Shown: positions 10,901-18,059 of the stretch, in pieces
How positions within the stretch are numbered: the stretch's first letter is position 1
Layout of the letters: each line of letters opens with the position of its first letter
Assembly (NCBI GenBank): GCA_000934455.1
Contig: KN890775.1
Location: 1 to 21,345 of the forward strand
Reading direction: 5' to 3'
From: Apostichopus parvimensis
Lineage: Eukaryota; Echinodermata; Holothuroidea; Aspidochirotida; Stichopodidae
DNA length: 21,345 bases
Notes under the pieces: model-generated
What the model was told of the DNA's origin: nothing
The model's input: the letters and a program-made list of their open reading frames with translations, nothing else
The model's database searches: none
Made by a program: the position numbers and the translations under genes

Positions 10901-13900
10901 CGTAGTGAATTTGCTTAAAAATATGAAGATCCTTTAATCTTTCATTTTGGAGTTGAGTGCTTACAAAGTTTGATATCTGTTGACTTCAAGCAACCTTTTA
11001 CTTCCTTTGCAACCAAAAAGAATTATTGCACTCACACATATGGATCCACACACCAACTATGAAATTCATACGACCAATTAAGTATTTTCTTTAGTTACGG
11101 TGTTTACAAGTGGTGTCACATATACATACAAGAAACGCCCACACGACATCAACGATTTCTTTTTGTGTTCGCCAAAAATATGCTAAATTATCAAATTCCA
11201 ACCAACCCTATTATTTTTATTATGACTTTAGGTTGAAATTTGTTCATGCTTACATATTTCAGGAATGGCAGATTACAGCCACAGCAGAATTCATGCATGC
11301 ATTGGGCGCATTTGAAGTGTATACATCCACCTTTAGCAAGTTCGTAGCGCATCTTGCAATTGGGACAATCTGAGTAACAGAAAATTGTGAAACATTGATG
11401 ACAAGAAAGCAATCAATATGCCAACGTCTTTGCATTGTCATCCAGTACAACTAACACATATTATTAATTTAATTACAGAGAGATAGCCTGTTGGTGCTGA
11501 CAATCTTGACAATATATCCTTTCTGTCATCAGATGACAGTAACTAGTAAGTTGATTTAATGTATATATGACTATGTTATCAATGTTCATTTTCTCTACCA
11601 ACATCGTTTGAACATTTGAACATAATAACGTTTGAGCCAATCAATGAGAACATTTGTCTGACAAATGTGCAGCAAATAACTAACACTTCTACCAGACGTA
11701 AGTTTCAGAAACACACATACTTATTCCATTTTCTTTGAGATGTGCAGCCAAGCCCTGGGCTTGAAACTCTGAGTCGTTGTCTCTCTTCCAGCGTTCAAAC
11801 TCTTTACATGATATGCAATCATGCTGTTCCTGCCACTGTACAAATAAACAGAGGATGTTCAAGATCCCCCTAAACTTCAAACATAACTGTAACATAAAAC
11901 AGGAAACCTAGTTCAAGCTTTCCTTGCTTTAAAGGAATTCTGACTATGGAGGGCACACGTTTTCCATGTTCTTAGTTCCATCACATAATACATTATCGTG
12001 AATTAGTTAAAATATCCTCAAAACATATAAATCTGTGCTAAATCAAATAATGCTTGAGCTGAACAATATAACTCACAATCGCAAATTTCTTTAAAGCACC
12101 AGAATGAAAAAGAAACTGACGTTTCGATGACCTAACATCTGAAGTTTCCATTTTAGAGGTATCAAGAAAATGTTCAAGAGGGTTTGTCATTTTGGCCTTG
12201 TTGGTCCTTTGAGGGACCTTACGTTCAATTGTTTACGGTTTATCCTTCGTTCTCTCTTTGAGATACCAACTTTGAAAAGGGTTTCTTTTCATCATGAAGT
12301 TGTCTTCAAATGACCATTGACCTTCACTCAACTTCTATGATGCTTTTTATCAATGTTGGGCACCCATATACCATTTATGGAGCTAACCATTGTGTCCTTT
12401 TCTTGAGATACCATGTTTACGTGCATTTTGATATTATGATGGACCCTCATGCACTTCATCAAGATTGCAAATGTATGGTTATCTGAAGCATAAAACTGGC
12501 ACCAAATACTATTGTAGAAAATGGTTACATGAAACATTAAAATGATATAAGTCAACTGTATAAACAATTCTATTTGTAAAGTTTACAACATTATCAAAAA
12601 GGGAAAGAGGTAGTTCAATGGACATATATTCTTTTCAGTCAGGCAGAACTTACCGGTTTTTTGCAATTGAAGCACTGGAACTTTCTACAATTTGTGCACT
12701 GGATTTTAAGATCACGCCTTTCATTTATAAATCCACTAGTGCATCCCTGTTATAGAAGAAAATAATATTTGAAAACAACTGCAGGGTTAATTAATTAAGG
12801 AAAACACATTTCCCAGCAAACATTACATATCCCTAAATTGTTTCGTTGTGTCTGTGTCACATTAGTTGATTTGAGCCAATCATATCTAAGAGCAATATGA
12901 TGATAAATGCTTAAAATTTCAAATTTGCGTTGAAAATAAATCATGATGTTATAAATTTTACCCTAAAATCCATGAAATTAAAAGTAACATGTTACGAGAC
13001 AAGAAACTCAGATCTTATTTCAGCACTTTTTTATCTCTTTGAAACACACCTTCATGGTGTTACAAGGAAAGATCATTTACCGACTGCGCACCAAATATTG
13101 AAAGTTTTTAAACATTTCCAATCTATCCGTTAACGAATTGTAACTCTAAAATAAACCTTTCAAGCAAATTAATATATGAACATTTAATAACTTTTTGAAT
13201 ATTTAAGCACTTGGTTTGGTTTGGTTGCTTGAGGACATGTAGGCTTACATTTGCACACCAGCGAAAGTTCTCGTCCTTTATCAAACCCCAAGTCACAAGC
13301 TTTTCTTGGTATAATTCAAAGTCTGCAGGATTCAGATGATGTTGCAACTGAGAAAATTAATCGACAAAGAGAAGTTCAATGGTACATACTAAACGAAATG
13401 TAGCATTAAGTGTATCCGTCTCTACTCACTGTCACATATTAATGACTTTCATCCTAACAAGGAGATACAGTTTAACTCAGCTTGCAAAATATTGAGTCAA
13501 TCAAACCGTAGTTTTCATTTATACAACCACATCTGCCACCTCACCCCCACTTTACCCCCATTACGCCCTCACTCGTGCTAAAAACAAAACAGTCATTGAA
13601 ATCAGAGAGGAGTGCTGCTTATATATAACTTTAACTCTTAGACTAAACGACTCCCACCTCATAGAATGCACACATATTGAAGATTACTACGGTTACACTT
13701 TATGTAAATAGGCAGAATTGTAACATAAAATGTTATATTATAATTTATAGTTCCAAGATGCAACTTACCACCATGCCCAGTAACGCAAAATAATCTTGAA
13801 ATTCCTCATCGGAACTGGCCTCAAGATTAGGCTCATTGCAAGATGGACAAGCAAATTTGTACATGCATTGTGTGCTTTGGGACAGTATTGTAAAGTATTC

Positions 13901-16900
13901 AGTGAAGCATTCAGTACAGATATGACACTGGCAGAATGGATTCCCAATGAGCTGTTTCATAAAGGATAAACATAATAATGTCATGCGTTGATATTGAATT
14001 ATAAATCATTTGTCATGTCTCTCCAAGCTAGATATAATAATATTATACTAAAATAAGAATGCACATAATAATTAATTGTAGTATAGACGGACGTATGAAA
14101 TGTTTTATATCCTAGCTGAGCTCACATCTTTTTAATAAGTCTGAGACAGTTCTAGGAATATGTGTTAGCTCAGTGTTAGCTCAGTGGTTAACGCCGGTGC
14201 CTTCCAATCATAAGGTCTCGAGTTCGAGTCACTCCAAGATTAATATATGTCGTCCAGTTACAGAGTTGTTGACAATTGACAATTCATACTCATGGACGTT
14301 AAATATGAATCTAAGAGACTGACTTCAGTCAGCTAGCGGCTTTGATAAGCTAATGAGGCTTCTTCGCGAGTTCCTGCTTGCAGGAGGATCTAAATACATA
14401 CAATCCCTAAACATCAATCCAGGTTGTCTTCATAGTTTGAGACTCTATATACTAGTACGAAGGATAATAATTTTTAAAGAGAGGAATGGATCCTGTACCT
14501 GGCTCATAGCAAAAGTTTCAAAGCAAATAGCACAATCTTTAAAGAAGTTTTTAGCCCTTGCTAGATTCCCTCCAGATGACTTCACTGCTTCCATGCAGTC
14601 TTTCAGCCCATGTTGTTCTTCATACCTAAGATAGAAGAATGTGTCCATGGCAGCCTTTCCCATGTCTTCTTTAGACATTAAAACTCTTCGAATTAACTGA
14701 AGTGAATAAGAATGAAATCAAAGTAAGACAAAATTTGTAGTATTTAAAGGTTCAAGGGAAAACTTAACTAAATTTCATTAACAGTATCAGCACACTCTGT
14801 TTCAACCTCGAGTTCTTAATTTTAGGAGAAACCAAACGCTAAAATCTGGTTCGATACTTTTTGCAATAATTGGTTTTATCAGCTCGTTTCAACATTAACA
14901 TTTCTACATGTGATGTGGAAATATTTAACATTTTTACATATGATGTAGAAGTATTAACCGGACATGTTCGTGTTTTCACAGTTCATCCGTGAACAAATAT
15001 CAAGCAACAAACAAATCAGTTCCATTGCATATTTGTTTTTACCACCGTCGGTGGCATATACCCCCAGTGGTGTTTACCAGGATCTTTAATTATCAGTTAA
15101 CATAAGGTGAATACATCTATGCAGCTTTTTCTTTCGTTTTAACGAGTGCATTGTTATTATTGTATTATCCTGCATGCAAAAACTATTCGATAGAAATATG
15201 ACATTCCACTTTTTCGCATGTTTCTCTCTTGCCTTCATTTCTGTCGATCAGAACCAAGCTGAATGTGGCAAGTTTAAGTTCTAATATAGATTGTTCAATG
15301 CTTCTCAATGTGAAAGAAACAATAAGTAGTTTAGTATTACTATCATATATTGAACACATGTATCATTTCACCTCTTTCTTTTTCGATTCATGTAGAATGC
15401 TCATCTCAATCCTTTCAATGGCATCCTCGGGACTACTTTCAAGACTTATCTGAAACATTTGAATATAAAAAACATTACATAAAAATAGTCACATTTTTAG
15501 TCTAAAACTGATTTGATATATTAAAGACTCTGGAGGAGACCGTGCAGTTGATTACATCATTGACAGTAAACAAGTTCTCTTCACTCTTCGCCTGCTTCAA
15601 ATACATACTTTGTATGTCCAGCATCATAAATAGTGTTACAAATATTATTTCGTAACGTAAATAACGTATGTTAAATAACTAAACCAAATGGTGCTGATTA
15701 ATTATGATCTATGATGACAGAAAGGACATCTAAATATTTGTAAAATGAAAAAACAAACAGTTGAACTAATTATCTATACATTGCAACCAGTTATTATATT
15801 AGGGAGTAGAATACGCTTACAACGAAACCGCCTTGCGAGGAATTTCTGTTAAATGGTCCAATCTTTTTTCTGTCATGACTTGACCGGACAGATGTACGGT
15901 GGTATCTGGAATCACATTCATCACAAAAACATTCCGAACAGGTTCTGCAATGGACTGATATGTTTTCTTCACCACAGATGAAGCAAGAATTCTTGTTGGG
16001 GTTTTCAAGCCCGACTTGGTCGAGATACCGAGTTATATCCAGATCAGTTGAACGAGAGGTTTTTTCGGAATTCATGAAGTTATTTAGAAAACGCTCTCCG
16101 TCGACGTGAGTCTGATTAAAGTACTGGGAGAATTCCTTTTGTAGAACCAAGAGATCTGCTGTAACCTCAGAGACTCTATTCAGATTTACAGTTTCGCAGG
16201 AATCTGGGAAATGATAGCTAGTTCGATCACGGCCTGCGTATCCAAGTGAAGCCAAAACCTCATCGTATCCCTGTAGATACCAGAAAATATCAACAAAAGA
16301 GACAACGATTTCACTTCTTTCGAAATTGAAACGCAAGATATATGAAAGACATTCACCAGTGGAGTTCATGATGTGTTATAATATAATATGAGTCGGAGTT
16401 TGACTCTTTGGGCTCCCAGTGTTATCGTAAATTTGCTCAATAACATAGGCTTTTACTAAAGGAAGTCCTGAAGATGACACCTAACCCAATCCATAACGTC
16501 TAACCCGTCGATATAATCTCATCTTCTCTCACCGCTATACAATACTTATCATCTGAAAGCTATTGTTTATGATCTTTGACATATTTACGATGTGCCATTA
16601 ACGTGATGAGTGTTTAAATCGATGAAATAATTATAATGTAGTTTTAGTTTATCTGACTTAATTTGTTCTGATAGAAATTATGTAGCAAACACCCGTCTGA
16701 ATTGGCAAGCTATGATATAATCATTTACATGTAACCTCAAGCAAGATGTTAATCCAAGGTGTTGCATATTTCATCGAATACTCTCATCATGAACAATTGA
16801 TTAAATTGCTATACAATATCATGATTACAATTTACACCCTTCATCCACAACTCAACACTAAAGTAAACATCATGTGTACACTGTAATGGTGCATATTTTT

Positions 16901-18003
16901 TATCGCTTACCTGCAGGGGCATCACTTTCTGTACAAATGTGCTATTATACATATTGATGGCCCTCCAACTTGGATGTTTGTTTGGTTTCAGTAAATTGAC
17001 TCCATACTTGACAAGAACATCCACTCCAGCGGAAATAACGTTAACTTTACTCTTTTCCTGTGAAAACAAAATATTTTGACACGTGGGTTGAGATACTTTA
17101 TATTTCAAAGAGGGCACAAACTGTTATCTATACTGCTAAAAACATGTGTAAGTAATGTATAAGTTACAGGGCAAGACGTTTCGATCCCAGCCGGATCTCC
17201 CTTACAAGCAAACTGATATGAAATCAGGTTAAGGACACATTTAAACTAGACAAATGGACAGACATCAACATTGGACAAATGAACAATGGGTAGAATACAA
17301 AATGGTCTGAACATTGGCATTGAACTAGCTACAGTAACTAACCATGTTACTTCCATAAATACCCCAGTATGCTAATCGCTATAGTTATTTTATTTAAACC
17401 TCTAATCATATTTTGGCAAATACAGGGGCACATTTGCATATGGCTAGGCGAGTTCACATTTGTTCATGTTTACTAAACTTGCGAAACATTTTTGTATTGA
17501 TAAAGGTATTTATAAACGATTTGGCAATCAATTCTTTGGTTTTTTTACACATTCAATATATTGGTGTTATCCAAATGTTTAGCTCATGTGGTACGGATTT
17601 AAAGTTGTCAATTACTGGCTCCCGTCATCTCTTAGTTCCTCATATACCGTGCCACATTTTAGACTAATTAGAAAACTTTCTTCTAAATTGTATAAGAATT
17701 GAAAATGTAATATATACTCACTTGTAAGTTTGAATTCTTTGAAATGAAGTCTAGAACAACACCATTGGCGCATTTCACTCGAAGAGGTTCATCGATGTAG
17801 GCAAGTTCCTCAATAAGGCTCTGACATGGCTTGATGTTACCTTGGCTTTTCTCAAGGGCCAATACCAGTTTATCTTTTAGCATTAGGATCACAGACGACC
17901 TTCCCTTTGAACTCTCATTGTAGATATCTTCCTCATCTTCTGTGCAGCTGGTGTTTATATCTATTCGGCCATGCAGACCGCTCCACGACTTGAATGCCTC
18001 CAT
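7721..18003 (-). CDS. RNF31: RNF31/HOIP-like RBR E3 ubiquitin ligase, 13 coding exons
   Basis: Orthologue of the catalytic LUBAC subunit, a cytosolic E3 that makes Met1-linked ubiquitin chains in NF-kB and innate immune signalling. Coding joins (minus strand, 5' to 3'): 18003-17722, 17057-16911, 16270-15821, 15449-15372, 14696-14499, 13951-13769, 13347-13249, 12746-12654, 11835-11721, 11369-11254, 9700-9584, 9079-8931, 7997-7721. All introns are GT-AG and the frame stays open, giving about 767 residues (human HOIP is 1072). Domain order: PUB (about 35-160), B-box-like zinc finger (239-275), linker, pre-RING helices (320-372), RING1 (374-423), IBR (477-520), RING2 (550-602, catalytic Cys564), LDD (about 600-732). 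Ten of twelve introns are phase 0; introns 9 and 12 are phase 1 and 2. NZF fingers and a UBA are not seen. No frameshifts or stops, so it looks functional. The family call is sure; exact 5' UTR structure and the C-terminus are not. Confidence 0.95.
8931..9079 (-). CDS. RNF31: RNF31 exon 12: LDD middle
   Basis: Encodes residues 627-675 plus two bases of codon 676. It opens VNGVEYNR (human DNNVMFNT), continues with [14 protein letters not shown] (human GCRVIEQKEVPNGL) and ends [12 protein letters not shown] (human CGKETPAGYAGLC). Acceptor is GGTATTGACAG. The donor is GTAAGA at 8925-8930. A GT two bases earlier was rejected because only this donor keeps the frame into the next exon. Confidence 0.95.
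9584..9700 (-). CDS. RNF31: RNF31 exon 11: end of RING2 and start of LDD
   Basis: Encodes residues 588-626, phase 0 at both ends (acceptor TTTTATGCAG, donor GTAAGT). Cys590 and Cys596 take the places of human Cys911 and Cys916. [16 protein letters not shown] is almost identical to human SLHGHHPRDCLFYLRD, and TLQKLLQ to RLQKLLQ. The LDD positions the acceptor ubiquitin so that its N-terminal Met attacks the thioester, which is what makes the chains linear. Confidence 0.96.
10256..11127. repeat. Diverged tandem repeat, about 120-146 bp units, in RNF31 intron 10
   Basis: A recurring motif of the type TTGTACTCACTAA-AT-GATCTAC begins at 10349, 10495, 10639, 10771, 10893 and 11028, so spacings are 146, 144, 132, 122 and 135 bp. 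Within units, TTGGAGTTATTGTGTTCACAA-like and TTTGACCTC-like blocks recur in the same order. A partial unit precedes the first. Units are strongly diverged from each other, so the array is old. It explains why intron 10 (9701-11253, 1553 bp) is the longest. Confidence 0.65.
11254..11369 (-). CDS. RNF31: RNF31 exon 10: RING2 with catalytic cysteine
   Basis: Encodes residues 549-587. The split codon joins as Asn. The core [18 protein letters not shown] matches human CPKCKFSYALARGGCMHF. Cys564 corresponds to the catalytic Cys885, which carries the ubiquitin thioester, and His566 to His887. Further ligands are Cys569, Cys572, Cys577 and Cys580. Acceptor is TGTTACTCAG and donor GTAAGC, phase 0 at the 3' end. 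Confidence 0.96.
11721..11835 (-). CDS. RNF31: RNF31 exon 9: end of IBR and linker to RING2
   Basis: Encodes residues 511-548 plus the first base of codon 549. It opens [18 protein letters not shown], matching human WEEQH...CEDFQNWKR, and supplies His515 and Cys520 to the [21 protein letters not shown] is nearly the human sequence. Acceptor is TTGTACAG and donor GTATGT; this is the only phase 1 intron. Confidence 0.95.
12120..12470. repeat. Possible diverged tandem repeat in RNF31 intron 8
   Basis: CTTTGAGATACCA (around 12257) and TCTTGAGATACCATG (around 12402) recur about 145 bp apart with similar text after each; a weaker third match lies near 12156. TGACCATTGACCTTCAC between them resembles the GACCTC blocks of the intron 10 array. 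Only two clear units. Confidence 0.35.
12654..12746 (-). CDS. RNF31: RNF31 exon 8: IBR zinc ligands
   Basis: Encodes residues 480-510, phase 0 at both ends (acceptor TCTATAACAG, donor GTAAGTT). It is only 93 bp long and was found by hand. [12 protein letters not shown] aligns with human CSFGFIYEREQ, and the ligands are Cys481, Cys496, Cys499, Cys504 and Cys507. The first pair is Cys477-x3-Cys481, one residue longer than in human HOIP. It ends CKKP, matching the start of human CKRQ. Confidence 0.92.
13249..13347 (-). CDS. RNF31: RNF31 exon 7: RING1-IBR helix and first IBR cysteine
   Basis: Encodes residues 447-479, phase 0 at both ends (acceptor TTTTCTCAG, donor GTAAGC). [13 protein letters not shown] matches the human LEPDAYALFHKKL helix and FRWCA matches FLWCA. 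Cys477 is the first zinc ligand of the IBR. Confidence 0.92.
13769..13951 (-). CDS. RNF31: RNF31 exon 6: RING1 (E2-binding)
   Basis: Encodes residues 386-446, phase 0 at both ends (acceptor TATGAAACAG, donor GTAAGT). [11 protein letters not shown] matches human SCECTICPDCF position by position, and the Cys377 to Cys392 spacing equals the human Cys702 to Cys717 spacing. [10 protein letters not shown] provides the last pair, Cys420 and Cys423. RING1 of RBR ligases recruits the ubiquitin-loaded E2. The exon ends DYFALLGMV, matching the human helix that leads into the IBR. Confidence 0.95.
14164..14402 (+). mobile_element. tRNA-derived SINE, copy B, in RNF31 intron 5
   Basis: Same family as the element at 5035-5280, lying antisense to RNF31 within intron 5. 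The A-box segment GTTAGCTCAGT is present twice in tandem (14164-14174 and 14175-14185). The normal 5' GGAGTG is not intact. The B box GAGTTCGAGTC (14220-14230) is closer to consensus than in copy A. The element ends GGATCTAAATACATA near 14402. No coding potential. Confidence 0.85.
14499..14696 (-). CDS. RNF31: RNF31 exon 5: pre-RING helices and first RING1 cysteines
   Basis: Encodes residues 320-385, phase 0 at both ends (acceptor TTCACTTCAG, donor GTACAG). LIRRVL aligns with human LVRRLL just before the RBR module, and DCMEAVKSS with DVVEAVRHS, so this is the helical segment before RING1 and not the UBA. It ends with [13 protein letters not shown], giving the first RING1 pair, Cys374 and Cys377. 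Confidence 0.92.
14896..14955. repeat. Two tandem copies of a 30-bp unit in RNF31 intron 4
   Basis: TAACATTTCTACATGTGATG at 14896 recurs as TAACATTTTTACATATGATG at 14926 with about 80-85% identity over the full 30 bp. Confidence 0.6.
15372..15449 (-). CDS. RNF31: RNF31 exon 4: short charged linker
   Basis: Encodes 26 residues (294-319), beginning [16 protein letters not shown] and ending in a run of Lys and Glu, phase 0 at both ends. Acceptor is AAATGTTTCAG and donor GTGAAA, the weakest donor of the gene. It occupies the place where human HOIP has its NZF fingers and UBA. I see no cysteine and no UBA signature in it. It is supported by the frame, splice sites and its position between two certain exons rather than by sequence conservation. 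Confidence 0.75.
15821..16270 (-). CDS. RNF31: RNF31 exon 3: end of PUB domain and B-box-like zinc finger
   Basis: Encodes residues 144-293, phase 0 at both ends (acceptor TATCTACAG, donor GTAAGC). It opens [11 protein letters not shown], matching the last PUB segment of human HOIP. A helical stretch (about 174-230) follows, then a zinc finger: Cys239, Cys242, Cys251, Cys254, Cys259, Cys262, His267, His275. The start, CFICG and VHCRTC, lines up with human CFLCG and LHCPSC. Two extra cysteines, Cys257 and Cys235-side neighbours aside, do not break the pattern. In human HOIP the NZF array begins shortly after this point; here the exon ends about 18 residues later. Confidence 0.93.
16911..17057 (-). 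CDS. RNF31: RNF31 exon 2: PUB domain core with PIM-binding pocket
   Basis: Encodes residues 95-143, phase 0 at both ends (acceptor TTTTCACAG, donor GTAAGC). It contains KYGVNLL and [11 protein letters not shown], which align with human KYGRNLL and WRGVKFNNPVF. The pocket residues Tyr82, Asn85 and Asn102 of human HOIP correspond to Tyr112, Asn115 and Asn132 with identical spacing. In the family this pocket binds the PIM peptide of the deubiquitinase OTULIN and of the CYLD adaptor SPATA2. Human Lys99 aligns with Asn129 here. Confidence 0.93.
17722..18003 (-). CDS. RNF31: RNF31 exon 1: start codon and N-terminal half of PUB domain
   Basis: Encodes residues 1-94, beginning [10 protein letters not shown]. 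The ATG at 18003 is the first Met after an in-frame TGA at 18022-18024, six codons upstream. Its context (A at -3, G at +4) is favourable for initiation. The exon ends ...SNLQ, followed by a GTGAGT donor (17716-17721), phase 0. Residues from about 38 on are helical and correspond to the first helices of the HOIP PUB domain; residues 18-30 are acidic. Caution: GTAAGT lies immediately before the ATG on the minus strand, so splicing inside the 5' UTR cannot be excluded. Confidence 0.88.
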
Positions 18004-18038
18004 ACTTACGAACAGGTACGATCAGTTTAAATTGAAAA

Positions 18039-18059
18039 TCACCATTCACATACCGCCAT
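18039..18059 (-). other. Tiny upstream ORF in probable 5' leader of RNF31
   Basis: On the minus strand an ATG at 18059 opens a six-codon frame (MAVCEW) ending in TGA at 18039-18041, 36 bases before the RNF31 start codon. It matters only if the transcript begins upstream of 18059, which the sequence does not show. Confidence 0.3.

Noticed and set aside
15183-15359. A 58-codon minus-strand open frame in intron 4, directly after exon 4, considered as a missed exon.
   Set aside because: It lacks a convincing acceptor-donor pair, has no NZF or UBA motif, and joining it is not needed to keep the frame.
15530-15620. Minus-strand stretch in intron 3 with an open frame containing [10 protein letters not shown], considered as a linker exon.
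   Set aside because: Poor pyrimidine tract before the AG and only a weak GTAATC donor.
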